Part shown: piece after piece, positions 9,561 to 18,029 of the stretch
Position numbering within the stretch: position 1 is the first letter of the stretch
How the letters are laid out: each line of letters starts with the position of its first letter
From: Xanthomonas massiliensis
Lineage (GTDB): Bacteria; Pseudomonadota; Gammaproteobacteria; Xanthomonadales; Xanthomonadaceae
Direction of reading: 5' to 3'
Assembly: GCF_900018785.1 (NCBI RefSeq)
Contig: NZ_FCOY01000005.1
Location: 248,001 to 312,000, forward strand
Length of the DNA: 64,000 nucleotides
Position numbers and translations under genes: made by a program
Notes under the pieces: model-generated
The model's input: the letters and a program-made list of their open reading frames with translations, nothing else
Databases searched by the model: none
What the model was told of the DNA's origin: nothing

Positions 9561-10303
9561 CGGTAGGCCCTCCACACCGCCACGAACGGTGTCAGCTCGA
9601 TCAGCGTGCGGATCGCCTCGCGGCCGAAGGAGCGGTCCACCAGGACGATGTCCTCGCCGCTGATCTCCGGGTCGGGATAGACGCCGTGCTCGATCGCGTC
9701 CACGTCGAAGCGCGCCAGCATGCGCTGGCCGTCGACGGTGCGGAAGATGAACACGTTGCGCTTGCTGCCGATGTTGCTGAAGCCCTCGGCCATGGCCAGC
9801 GCCTGCATCAGGCTCAGGCGCGCGGAGGTCATCGGGTAGATGCCGGGCTTCTTGACCTCGCCGGCCACGGTCACGCGCTGGCTGGCGAATTCCTTGACGA
9901 ACACGGTGATCTGCGGGTCCTGCAGGAAACGGTCGCGGTAGCGCTGCGCCAGGTTGTGCTCGAGCTCGTCCACGGTCAGGCCGCCGGCCTTGACCACGCC
10001 CACCAGCGGCAGGGAGATCTGCCCGGCATTGTTGACGCGGACCTCGCGGTCCAGGTCCTCGACCTGGAACAGGGTCACGCTGAGCAGGTCGCTGGGGCCG
10101 ACGCGGTACTCGGGCCGGTTGAGCAGCGCCTCGACCGGGTCGGCCGGCGGCAACGGCGTGTTGGCCGGCTGGCTGAGGCGGGCGCTGGCGCAGCCGCCCA
10201 GCGCCAGCATCGCCAGCAGGGCGGCCAGTACCGGCCGCCACCGCACCCCGGCACGGGGCGGCAGGGCGGGAAGGCGAAGACGCGATGCGGTGGGCATGGC
10301 CAT
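9557..10303 (-). CDS. gumB: polysaccharide export outer-membrane lipoprotein (GumB/Wza-like)
   Basis: The 248-residue lipoprotein has a signal ending in a LALGGC lipobox (~residue 30). A Poly_export segment YRVGPSDLLSVTLFQVEDLDREVRV follows, then a SLBB-type domain containing TVAGEVKKPGIYPM. It is the outer-membrane channel of Wzx/Wzy-type exopolysaccharide secretion and partners the co-polymerase encoded by the overlapping gumC. Two ATGs in frame (10303 and 10297) are possible starts. The 165-bp gap to the divergent SDR gene must hold promoters for both directions. Confidence 0.92.
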   Translation of the reverse strand: MAMPTASRLRLPALPPRAGVRWRPVLAALLAMLALGGCASARLSQPANTPLPPADPVEALLNRPEYRVGPSDLLSVTLFQVEDLDREVRVNNAGQISLPLVGVVKAGGLTVDELEHNLAQRYRDRFLQDPQITVFVKEFASQRVTVAGEVKKPGIYPMTSARLSLMQALAMAEGFSNIGSKRNVFIFRTVDGQRMLARFDVDAIEHGVYPDPEISGEDIVLVDRSFGREAIRTLIELTPFVAVWRAYR

Positions 10304-10468
10304 GGAAGTCCCGGCATGAAGACGGCGATCCCCCGCTAACGCGAACCTGGCGGCAGACCGGACAGGGCGCGGCCGGCGGCCGTCGCGCGCGCGGCAATGG
10401 CCGGCGCCGGCGCGGGCCGCCGTTGTGCCCTGCGACCGGCATCCGCCGGGCCGCATGGGGGCCGTACC

Positions 10469-11566
10469 GTGAAGATCCTGATCCTGGGCAACATGGGCTA
10501 TGTCGGCCCGGCGGTGGTGCGCCACCTGCGCCACGCGTTCCCGCGCGCCGAACTGGTCGGCTACGACACCGCCTTCTTCGGGCACTGCCTGACCGCGGCC
10601 GAGGCGTTGCCCGAGCGGATGCTGGACCGGCAGGTGTTCGGCGACGTGCGCGCGTTCGATCCGGCGCTGCTGGCCGGCTGCGACGCGGTGGTGCAGCTGG
10701 CGGCGATCTCCAACGACCCGATGGGCAACCGGTTCGAGGCGGTGACCGCGGCGATCAACCGCCAGGCCAGCGTGGACATCGCCGCGCTGGCCGCGCGCGC
10801 CGGCGTGGGCCGCTACGTGTTCGCCTCCAGCTGCAGCGTCTACGGCGTGGCCGCCGGCGGGCCGCGCAGCGAGCGCGACCCGGTCAACCCGATCACCGCC
10901 TATGCCCGCTCCAAGATCGGCACCGAGCAGGGCCTGGCCGCGCTGGACACGGACATGGCGGTCACCTGCCTGCGCTTCTCCACCGCCTGCGGCATGTCCG
11001 AGCGGCTGCGCCTGGACCTGGTGCTCAACGACTTCGTCGCCTGCGCGCTGGCCAGCGGCGAGATCAGCGTGCTCTCCGACGGATCGCCCTGGCGGCCGCT
11101 GATCGACGTGGCCGACATGGCGCGGGCGATCGAGTGGGCGCTGCTGCGCCCGGCGGCGGCCGGCGGGCGCTTCCTGGCGGTGAACGTGGGCTCGGACGAG
11201 CGCAACTACCAGGTGCGCGACCTGGCCGCGGCGGTGGCCGCGCAGGTGCCGGGCACGCGGGTGTCGATCAACCGCGACGCGCCGGCCGACAGCCGTTCCT
11301 ACCGGGTGGACTTCGGCCTGTACCGCGCGCTGGCGCCGGCGCACCAGCCGCGGGTGGACCTGGCCGGCTCGATCGCCGCGCTGGTGGCGGGGCTGCGGCA
11401 CATGGGCTTTGCCGACGCGCACTTCCGCGAGCACGGGCTGGTGCGCCTGAACGTGCTGCAGCGGCTGATGGCGCAGGGCCACCTGGACGAGACGCTGCAC
11501 TGGCGCGCCGAGGCGGTTCAGGCCGGCGCGGTGCGGCCCGAGCCGAGCGTGGCGGCGGTGGCCTGA
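10469..11566 (+). CDS. NAD-dependent epimerase/dehydratase (SDR) of EPS sugar module
   Basis: The 365-residue extended SDR starts at GTG 10469 with VKILILGNMGYVGPAVVRHL, the Gly-rich NAD motif. The catalytic pair is YARSK (~150), and the Ser of ASSCSVYG lies at ~122. The position that is Thr-Asp-Glu in 4,6-dehydratases reads SSCS here, so an epimerase or 4-ketoreductase role on a nucleotide sugar is more likely than dehydration. It is the only plus-strand gene in this part of the locus, and its 3' end overlaps the convergent DUF707 gene by 49 bp. Confidence 0.82.
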   Translation: MKILILGNMGYVGPAVVRHLRHAFPRAELVGYDTAFFGHCLTAAEALPERMLDRQVFGDVRAFDPALLAGCDAVVQLAAISNDPMGNRFEAVTAAINRQASVDIAALAARAGVGRYVFASSCSVYGVAAGGPRSERDPVNPITAYARSKIGTEQGLAALDTDMAVTCLRFSTACGMSERLRLDLVLNDFVACALASGEISVLSDGSPWRPLIDVADMARAIEWALLRPAAAGGRFLAVNVGSDERNYQVRDLAAAVAAQVPGTRVSINRDAPADSRSYRVDFGLYRALAPAHQPRVDLAGSIAALVAGLRHMGFADAHFREHGLVRLNVLQRLMAQGHLDETLHWRAEAVQAGAVRPEPSVAAVA

Positions 11567-12444
11567 CGCAGCGGCCGCGGCTGGTAGCCGGCATCGAGCA
11601 CGGCGCGGGCGAGCATGTCCGTGCCCTTGCGCAGCATGCGCTGGCGGTTGCGTGCGGCCGGCGCCGCGCCCAGCAGGTGCAGGCCGTTGCGCCACAGGGT
11701 CTCGCCCGCCCCGCAGCTGCGGCCATCCTCGCGCAGGCCGCCGTACACGGTCATGCGCCGCGGCACGCCGGCGTAGTCGGCGCGTACCGCCGCGACCTCG
11801 GCGGCCGGGCTGATCCCGCCGGCGGCCAGGCTGCAGTACAGCGGGCCGGAGTGGAACGGGCGGGTGTGGACCATGCGCACCTCGTCGATGATCGCCGCGC
11901 GCCGGTACGGCGCCTCCATCAGCAGCGCCCACAGGTGGCTGATGCCCCAGCCGCTGGGGTAGCGCTCGAACAGCGGCAGCAGCTGGCGCAGGTAGTCGCT
12001 GCGGAAACAGCAGGCCATGCCTTCCAGGTAGTCGGTGTAGCGCAGGCGGAAACCCGGGCAGTGCAGGAAGATCGGGTGGCCGACGTGGCTGTCGGGGGTG
12101 AGCGCGGGCTGGCCGATCAGCAGGTCGTGCCGGCGCATCGCCGCGAAGATGCGGTCGATGTCGCCCGGGCCCATCAGCAGGTCGTCGTCCGGCAGCAGGA
12201 TGTAGTCGTAGTCCTCCAGCAGCGCCGGCATCGCGCGCAGGTGGCGGGCCAGGCTGTCGAGCTTGGTGCCCGGGTCGACCACCGTGGGCAGGTCGCCCGG
12301 CGCCAGCGCCGCGGCCTGGCGGCCGAAGGCGTTGAGCTGGATGTCCCAGTCGCGCGCGGCGCGGCCGCCGGCGATCCAGTGTCCATGCAGGGAGTTGTCG
12401 CCGACCCGGGCGATCACCAGGTGGCGGCCGTTGGCGTGGTCCAT
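11518..12444 (-). CDS. DUF707 family protein (putative glycosyltransferase)
   Basis: A 308-residue protein whose YDYILLPDDDLLMGP segment (~85-100) looks like a GT-A DxD-type metal/nucleotide site and is typical of DUF707 proteins. Further family-like features are HPIFLHCPGFRLRYTDYLEGMACCF and the WGISHLWALLM block. ATG 12444 is preferred because GGAGGGAAACGAGCAC precedes it. It ends the minus-strand sugar operon. A role in transferring or trimming a sugar of the repeat unit is inferred from the fold and the neighbours. Confidence 0.72.
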   Translation of the reverse strand: MDHANGRHLVIARVGDNSLHGHWIAGGRAARDWDIQLNAFGRQAAALAPGDLPTVVDPGTKLDSLARHLRAMPALLEDYDYILLPDDDLLMGPGDIDRIFAAMRRHDLLIGQPALTPDSHVGHPIFLHCPGFRLRYTDYLEGMACCFRSDYLRQLLPLFERYPSGWGISHLWALLMEAPYRRAAIIDEVRMVHTRPFHSGPLYCSLAAGGISPAAEVAAVRADYAGVPRRMTVYGGLREDGRSCGAGETLWRNGLHLLGAAPAARNRQRMLRKGTDMLARAVLDAGYQPRPLRQATAATLGSGRTAPA

Positions 12445-12519
12445 GTGCTCGTTTCCCTCCCGTCCGTCGCGACGGTCCTGCCGCATCCAACGGCGTCCGC
12501 GCCGGGAAGGGGCCAGCCG

Positions 12520-13845
12520 TCAGGCCGCCACCCCGGCGCCGGCCGCCTGCAGCGCGCGGGTGGCCGCCTTCTCGCCGCTGAGGAAGGCCTGGTCGGTCCA
12601 GATGTAGCCCCACAGGCCGAAGCGCCCGCAGGTCTGCACGCCCATCGCGCGCAGCCAGTCCAGCACCGTGCGCACCGCCTCGGGACGGTCCAGGTCGTAG
12701 ATCACGTTGCCCCAGGGGATCCACAGCGAGCTCAGGTGGACGATGTGGCGGCGGTCGGCGATCACCCCGCAGCGCAGCAGCGCGGCCACCGCCGGCTCGA
12801 TCCAGTCGTCGGGCCGGCCGGCCAGCGGGCGGTATTTCTCGCTGAAGTAGATCTCGGCCTGGATCGCGTCGCAGCCGGGCGGCACGTTGCCCGGGGCCAG
12901 GTTGCGCCGGTAGCTGATGCGCGAGAACGGGATGTCCTCGTCATAGAAATACGACCACTGCGCGCGGGTGTCGATCGGCCGGTCCACGCCGATGTTGACC
13001 ACCACCACCTGCGAGCAGGCCAGGCGCGCGGCGGCGGCGCGCACCGCCGCCGGCGCCTGGTCGATCAGCGGCACCAGCGCCGGCAGCGGCAGCGAGGAGA
13101 TCAGCTGGTCGAAGCCGGCGGTGGCGCCGTTGGCGAAGCGCAGCGTGCGCGTGGCCAGGTCGATGCCGGCGACCTGGTGGCCGCAATGCACCTGCGCCTG
13201 CGGGTAGAAGCCGCGGACGAAGGATTCGAAGCCGCCCTCGGACGGGTAGCGGAACTCGTTGACGTAGAACACGTCCAGCGGCTCGTGCTCGAGCGCGCCG
13301 CGCAGCACCTCGCGCAGGTCCGGCCGGTACAGGCGCGGGCCGAGCCAGTCCACGGTCATGTTGGCCGCCTCGGTGGTGTGGTACTTGCGCGTGTACACCA
13401 TCGGGAAGCGGGTGGCGAAGCTGCGCCCGAAGGCGGCCAGCAGCCAGTCCTCGTAGTTGCGGATCGGCGGTGCCTCGACCGCGGCGGCGGCGACGAAGTC
13501 GGCGATGCAGTCCACCACCAGCTCCGGCGGCAGGCCGTGCAGGTTGACCTGCGCCGGATGCTTGATCCAGTGCCCGTGCCAGTAGTTGTTGCAGTAGACG
13601 TTGCCGCTCTCGTAGCGGCCGGCCGACGCGGCGAACAGCTGCTTGACCCGTTCGTTCTTGGGGAAGGAGATGTGCACGCCCTCGTCGAAGACGAAGCCGT
13701 CGCCGTGGTCGAAGCTGGTGGTCAGCCCGCCCGGGCGCGCGCGCTGCTCGTACAGGTCGGCGCGGATGCCGTGGTCGTGCAGCTGGTGGGCGGCGCCGAA
13801 GCCGGCCATGCCGCCGCCGAGGATCGCGTATCGGGTGTCTTGCAT
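12520..13845 (-). CDS. FAD-dependent oxidoreductase/mutase-like protein
   Basis: A 441-residue flavoprotein of the protoporphyrinogen-oxidase / UDP-galactopyranose-mutase superfamily. The N-terminus has a Rossmann motif LGGGMAGFGAAHQL (~8-21) followed by the acidic end of strand 2 (YEQRARPGGLTTS). The middle carries RKYHTTEAANMTVDWLGPRLY, and LISSLPLPALVPLI resembles the flavin-binding core of the superfamily. It may interconvert ring forms of a nucleotide sugar or oxidise a lipid-linked sugar; neither can be decided from sequence. It is in line with the DUF4910 gene, 33 bp downstream. Confidence 0.72.
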   Translation of the reverse strand: MQDTRYAILGGGMAGFGAAHQLHDHGIRADLYEQRARPGGLTTSFDHGDGFVFDEGVHISFPKNERVKQLFAASAGRYESGNVYCNNYWHGHWIKHPAQVNLHGLPPELVVDCIADFVAAAAVEAPPIRNYEDWLLAAFGRSFATRFPMVYTRKYHTTEAANMTVDWLGPRLYRPDLREVLRGALEHEPLDVFYVNEFRYPSEGGFESFVRGFYPQAQVHCGHQVAGIDLATRTLRFANGATAGFDQLISSLPLPALVPLIDQAPAAVRAAAARLACSQVVVVNIGVDRPIDTRAQWSYFYDEDIPFSRISYRRNLAPGNVPPGCDAIQAEIYFSEKYRPLAGRPDDWIEPAVAALLRCGVIADRRHIVHLSSLWIPWGNVIYDLDRPEAVRTVLDWLRAMGVQTCGRFGLWGYIWTDQAFLSGEKAATRALQAAGAGVAA

Positions 13846-13878
13846 GGCAGGTGCTCCGGGTTGGGGGCCAGCGGCCGG

Positions 13879-15204
13879 TCAGGGGGAAGGGACGATCAGG
13901 CCAGCATCGGCGGCGATGCGCGCGGCCGCGGCGATGCGCGCGAACGGCACCTGCGCGCGCTCGGCCATGTCCAGCAGGCCGTGGCGGCCGTCGGCCAGGT
14001 TCAGTACCCACAGCAGATCCATCTGGCTGGCGCCGCCGGCTTCCTTCTGCCCGGCGATGGCGCGGTACAGCCCGCGCCGGCCCAGCTGCGGCTCGCCGCG
14101 CCCGTCCACGCGCACGTAGCGGCGCTCGCCGTCGAGCACGTCCAGCACCGTGGCCAGCACCGCCCAGGACTGCTCCAGCGCCGCGGCGGTGACGAAGCCG
14201 GGGTTGTCGGCCGAGGTGTGGTATTCGGGGAAGGTGCCGTGCACGCCGCGCATGAAGCAGCCCACCGGCAGGGCGTAGCCGGGCGAGGCGTACTGGCGCT
14301 CGTCGTAGCCGTAGGGGCTGAACGGCAGCAGCGCGTGCGCCAGCCCGGCATGGCGCAGCACGTGCGCCACCGCGGTGTCCACCGCCGCGCCGTCGCGGCT
14401 GCGCTTGTAGTGGAACGGGCCGGGGTCGCCGACGCAGGTGAGCACCAGGCCATGGGCGATGCGTTCCAGCCGCGCCTCGTTGGCGGCCAGCCAGGCGATC
14501 GCGCCGATCGTGGCCGGCACGAACAGGAAGCGGTAGCCGAGCCGGCGCCGGCGCGTGGCCTGGCGCATCGCCAGCGCGGTGGCCACGGCGATCCCGGAGA
14601 GGTTGTCGTCGGCCAGGCTGGGATGGCACACGTGGACGCTGACCAGCACCTCCTGGTCGCTCTCGCCGGGCAGGAACAGCTCGCCGTAGCTGAGCGCGCC
14701 GGGCGCCAGGGTGCTGTCGATGCGCACCCGGTAGGCCGGCTCGCGCATCTGCCGCCACAGCCGGTCGCTCAGGCAGAAGCCCCAGTCGCGCGCGTAGTAG
14801 CCGGTGCGGTAGGGCACCAGGTCCGGCTGCCCGGGCAGGGTGTGGACGTGGGCGGCCAGTTCCTCGCGGCTGACCTGCGCGTCGACCGGCAGGCTGTAGC
14901 CGACCACGTGCAGGTTGCTGTCGGCGAAATCCACCAGGCGCCGGCCGTCCAGGGTCTCGATCCAGGCGTCGCGGATGTTCCATTCCGGCGGGATCTCCCA
15001 GTCCAGCACCGGCGTGCCGCTGGGCACCTCGCGCACGGCCAGCGGCACGTGGCGCGCCAGTTCGGCCAGGGTCGCGCGCACGCCGTCGCCGGTCAGGCTG
15101 CGCGGCAGCGGGTACAGCCGGCGCACCAGCGCGTGCAGGTCCAGCGGCGGCGCTTCGCGGACCAGGCCGGTGGCGGCGGCGGGCGCGGCGGTGTCCATGG
15201 TCAT
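13879..15204 (-). CDS. DUF4910 aminopeptidase-like protein
   Basis: The 441-residue protein has a zinc-peptidase-like core. VSVHVCHPSLADDNLSG (~187-203) supplies a His and an Asp in the order of M28-type co-catalytic metal ligands, and FPEYHTSADN (~325) a Glu, His and Asp. The C-terminal ~70 residues look like a winged helix (DLLWVLNLADGRHGLLDMA). Such proteins recur in O-antigen and EPS loci beside cytidylyltransferases and C-methyltransferases, but I know of no proven reaction. The start overlaps the stop of the 3,5-epimerase gene (ATGA). Confidence 0.75.
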   Translation of the reverse strand: MTMDTAAPAAATGLVREAPPLDLHALVRRLYPLPRSLTGDGVRATLAELARHVPLAVREVPSGTPVLDWEIPPEWNIRDAWIETLDGRRLVDFADSNLHVVGYSLPVDAQVSREELAAHVHTLPGQPDLVPYRTGYYARDWGFCLSDRLWRQMREPAYRVRIDSTLAPGALSYGELFLPGESDQEVLVSVHVCHPSLADDNLSGIAVATALAMRQATRRRRLGYRFLFVPATIGAIAWLAANEARLERIAHGLVLTCVGDPGPFHYKRSRDGAAVDTAVAHVLRHAGLAHALLPFSPYGYDERQYASPGYALPVGCFMRGVHGTFPEYHTSADNPGFVTAAALEQSWAVLATVLDVLDGERRYVRVDGRGEPQLGRRGLYRAIAGQKEAGGASQMDLLWVLNLADGRHGLLDMAERAQVPFARIAAAARIAADAGLIVPSP

Positions 15205-15755
15205 CGGCGGCCCAGCCAGGGATAGCGCGCGGCCAGCGGCGGCCAGCCCGCATCGCCCTCGGACAGCGCGGCCACCGGCAGCGGCCAGGCGATGCCGACG
15301 GCCGGGTCGTCGTGGCGGAAGCCGTCGTACAGCCCGGGCTGGTAGGCCTCGCCCATCAGGTACTCGACCAGCACGCCGTCGCTCAGGGCCTGGAAGCCGT
15401 GGGCGAAGCCGGCCGGCACGAACAGCAGCGCCGGCGCCCGGGCGTCGAGCACGGTGGCGTAGTGGCGGCCGCGCTGCGGCGAGGCCGGGCGCAGGTCCAC
15501 GATCACGTCGTGGATGCGGCCCTGGCTGCAGCGCACCAGCTTGGCGTCGGCATGCGGGGCGCGCTGGAAGTGCATGCCGCGCACGGTGCCGCGCCGGCGG
15601 GTCAGCGAGCTGTTGCCCTGCACCGGGCGGAAGGCGATGCCGCGCTCGCGGAAGCTGGCCTCGCACCAGGTGCGGCAGAAGCTGCCGCGCGCGTCGCCGT
15701 GCACGACCGGCCGGACCAGCCAGGCATCGGAATCGGCGACGGGCACGAAGTCCAC
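15201..15755 (-). CDS. dTDP-4-dehydrorhamnose 3,5-epimerase-like protein (RmlC family)
   Basis: A 184-residue cupin of the RmlC family. The HGDARGSF segment, QGNSSLTRRRGTVRGMHFQ (catalytic His in the final GMHFQ) and VPAGFAHGFQALSD are the family signatures. Because it sits beside a CDP-glucose-forming enzyme rather than rmlA/rmlB, it probably epimerises C3 and/or C5 of a CDP-4-keto-6-deoxy sugar. The start is GTG 15755 with a GAGG site 5 bases upstream, 7 bp after the cytidylyltransferase stop. It overlaps the DUF4910 gene by four bases. Confidence 0.85.
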   Translation of the reverse strand: MDFVPVADSDAWLVRPVVHGDARGSFCRTWCEASFRERGIAFRPVQGNSSLTRRRGTVRGMHFQRAPHADAKLVRCSQGRIHDVIVDLRPASPQRGRHYATVLDARAPALLFVPAGFAHGFQALSDGVLVEYLMGEAYQPGLYDGFRHDDPAVGIAWPLPVAALSEGDAGWPPLAARYPWLGRR

Positions 15756-15762
15756 GACCGCC

Positions 15763-16530
15763 TCAGCGCAGCCACGGCGCGCCGTTGCGCCAGGCTTCTT
15801 CCAGGGTGACCTTGTCGCGCAGGGTGTCCATGCTCTGCCAGAAGCCGTCGTGGCGGTAGGCCGCCAGCTGGCCGTGCTCGACCAGGCGCAGCATCGGCTG
15901 CTGCTCCCATACCGTGCTGTCGTCGTCGATCAGGTCCAGCACCTGCGGCTCGCACACGAAGAAGCCGGCGTTGATCATGCCCACGTCGTTGCCGTCCTTC
16001 TCGCGGAACGATTCCACCCGGGTGCCGTGGTGGTCGAAGGTCATCACGCCGAAGCGGCCCGGCGGCTGCACCGCGGTCACCGTCGCCCACAGTCCCTGCT
16101 CGCGGTGGAAGGCGATCAGCCGGCCGATATCCACGTCGCTGACCCCGTCGCCGTAGGTCAGGCAGAACGTGTCCGCGCCGATCGCCTCGCGCGCGCGGCG
16201 CAGGCGGCCGCCGGTCATGGTGTCCAGGCCGGTGTCCAGGATGGTGATGTTCCACGGCTCGGCGCACTCGGCATGCCAGCTGACCTCGCCGCTGGCCATG
16301 TTGATGGTGAAGTCCGAGGAGTGCATCCGGTAGTTGAGGAAGTACTGGCGGATGAATTCCACGCGGTAGCCGCCGAGCACGACGAAATCGGTCAGCCCGT
16401 ACTGGGCGTAGCACTTCATGATGTGCCAGATGATCGTGCGCCCGCCGATCTCCACCATCGGCTTGGGGCGTACCGCGGTTTCCTCGCTCAGGCGGGTGCC
16501 CAGCCCGCCGGACAGGATCACGACCTTCAT
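15763..16530 (-). CDS. rfbF: glucose-1-phosphate cytidylyltransferase
   Basis: The 255-residue nucleotidyltransferase makes CDP-glucose from CTP and glucose-1-phosphate. The signature LSGGLGTRLSEET (~6-18), the RPKPMVEIGG substrate motif and YGDGVSDVD (~130, metal-binding Asp) are present, and the length matches RfbF/AscA. It starts at ATG 16530. A CDP-glucose 4,6-dehydratase (RfbG) normally follows this enzyme but is absent from the window. The methyltransferase and RmlC-like genes on either side indicate further conversion of the CDP-sugar. Confidence 0.93.
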   Translation of the reverse strand: MKVVILSGGLGTRLSEETAVRPKPMVEIGGRTIIWHIMKCYAQYGLTDFVVLGGYRVEFIRQYFLNYRMHSSDFTINMASGEVSWHAECAEPWNITILDTGLDTMTGGRLRRAREAIGADTFCLTYGDGVSDVDIGRLIAFHREQGLWATVTAVQPPGRFGVMTFDHHGTRVESFREKDGNDVGMINAGFFVCEPQVLDLIDDDSTVWEQQPMLRLVEHGQLAAYRHDGFWQSMDTLRDKVTLEEAWRNGAPWLR

Positions 16531-16592
16531 GCCGCTGCCTCCCCCCTGCTGACGATGCGGCGCGTGCCGCGTGACGGTTCCCTGTGCATGCC

Positions 16593-17849
16593 TCAGTCCT
16601 CGATCGCGGCCTGCGGCAGCGGCACGATGAAGCGCCCGCCCCAGTCCCTGACGTGCGCCAGCTGCGCCTTGACCTCCTGCCTGAGGTTCCATACGAGGAT
16701 GAGCACGTAATCCGGCCGTGCCCGGTCCAGCGCCTCCGGCGCCAGGATCGGCACGCGCACCCCGGGCAGGAAGCGGCCCTGCTTGGACGGCGCCCGGTCC
16801 ACGGTGAACTCCAGGAAGTCGCGGCCGATGCCGCAGTAGTTGAGCAGGGTCACGCCCTTGGCCGGCGCGCCGTAGGCGACGATGCGCCGGCCCTCGTCCT
16901 TGAGCCGGGCCAGCAGCGCCAGCAGCGCGCGCTTGGTGCGCTTGACCGACTCGTTCCAGGCCAGGTAGGCGGCGTCCTGGTCCAGGCCGTAGGCGCGCTC
17001 CTCGGCCAGCACGCGTTCCAGCGCCGGGGTGTCGGCGATCTCCGCGTCGGCATGGCACACCAGGAAGCGGATCGAGCCGCCGTGGGTCTCCAGCTCGTCC
17101 ACGTCGAACACGCGCAGGCCGGCACTGGCGAACACGTGGCGCGCGGCGATCAGCGAGAAGTAGGAGAAGTGTTCGTGGTAGATCGTGTCGAACTGGTTGC
17201 GCTGCATCAGCCGCAGCAGGTGCTGGACCTCGAAGGTGGCCACGCCGTCGGCCGCCAGCAGCCGCTTCACCCCGGACACGAAGCCGTTGAGGTCGGGCAC
17301 GTGGGCCAGCACGTTGTTGGCGGTGATCAGCCGCGCCGGCCCGCCCTCGGCCAGCAGCACCTCGGCGCAGGCCGGGTCGAAGAAGGCGATGCGGGTGGGG
17401 ATGCCCTTGTCCAGCGCCGCCTGGGCCACGCTCTCGCACGGCTCCACGCCCAGGCAGTCCAGGCCGGCGGCCTGCGAGTACTGCAGCAGGTAGCCGTCGT
17501 TGGAGGCGATCTCCACGTGGCGCTCGCCCGGCCGCAGCCGCAGCCGCGCCAGCATCGCCTCGACGTAGGCGCGCGCGTGCGCCAGCCACGAGCTGGAGAC
17601 CGAGGAGAAATAGGCGTAGTCGGCGCGGAAGATCGCCTCGGCGGCGAGCAGGTCGCGGGTCTGGGCGAGCCGGCAGTGGCGGCATACCCACACCTCCAGT
17701 GGATAGAACGCCTCGCCGCGCGCGTAGTCCTGCGGCGCCACGTAGTCGTTGGCGACCGGCGACAGGCCGAGGTCGGCCAGCGGCAGGTCGAGCGCGTGGC
17801 CGCAGTGCCTGCACGGCGGCGGCGCCAGGGGCGAAACGGGGCTGTCCAT
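16593..17849 (-). CDS. SAM-dependent sugar C-methyltransferase
   Basis: The 418-residue protein has the three-domain layout of NDP-hexose C-methyltransferases. An N-terminal zinc site is built from CRHCGH (~13-18) and CRHCRLAQ (~55-62). A class I SAM domain follows, with VEIASNDGYLLQY (~110) and ANNVLAHVPDL. The C-terminal domain contains HGGSIRFLVCH and YGAPAKGVTLLNYCGI. The family methylates C3 of 4-keto-6-deoxy sugars in branched-sugar pathways. It is the first gene of the minus-strand sugar operon, 62 bp before rfbF, which suggests a CDP-linked branched sugar. Confidence 0.86.
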   Translation of the reverse strand: MDSPVSPLAPPPCRHCGHALDLPLADLGLSPVANDYVAPQDYARGEAFYPLEVWVCRHCRLAQTRDLLAAEAIFRADYAYFSSVSSSWLAHARAYVEAMLARLRLRPGERHVEIASNDGYLLQYSQAAGLDCLGVEPCESVAQAALDKGIPTRIAFFDPACAEVLLAEGGPARLITANNVLAHVPDLNGFVSGVKRLLAADGVATFEVQHLLRLMQRNQFDTIYHEHFSYFSLIAARHVFASAGLRVFDVDELETHGGSIRFLVCHADAEIADTPALERVLAEERAYGLDQDAAYLAWNESVKRTKRALLALLARLKDEGRRIVAYGAPAKGVTLLNYCGIGRDFLEFTVDRAPSKQGRFLPGVRVPILAPEALDRARPDYVLILVWNLRQEVKAQLAHVRDWGGRFIVPLPQAAIED

Positions 17850-18029
17850 CCGGTGTCCTTGCGGTGGCGTGCAGTGGCGAAACGGCGGACCGTGCCGGAA
17901 CCGGCCAGCCGCACCGCGGCTGAATGCTGCATGGCCGCATCGGCGTGCCGAACGCGTGGCCCCGGATGACGGTCGCCCGTGCGGCCGCCCGCGGTGCCAC
18001 AGGGGGATACCGTCCAACCGGGAGCCGGC

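Noticed and set aside
10469-11566. CDP-glucose 4,6-dehydratase (rfbG)
   Set aside because: The N-terminal motif and the SSCS active-site strand do not match the dehydratase pattern.
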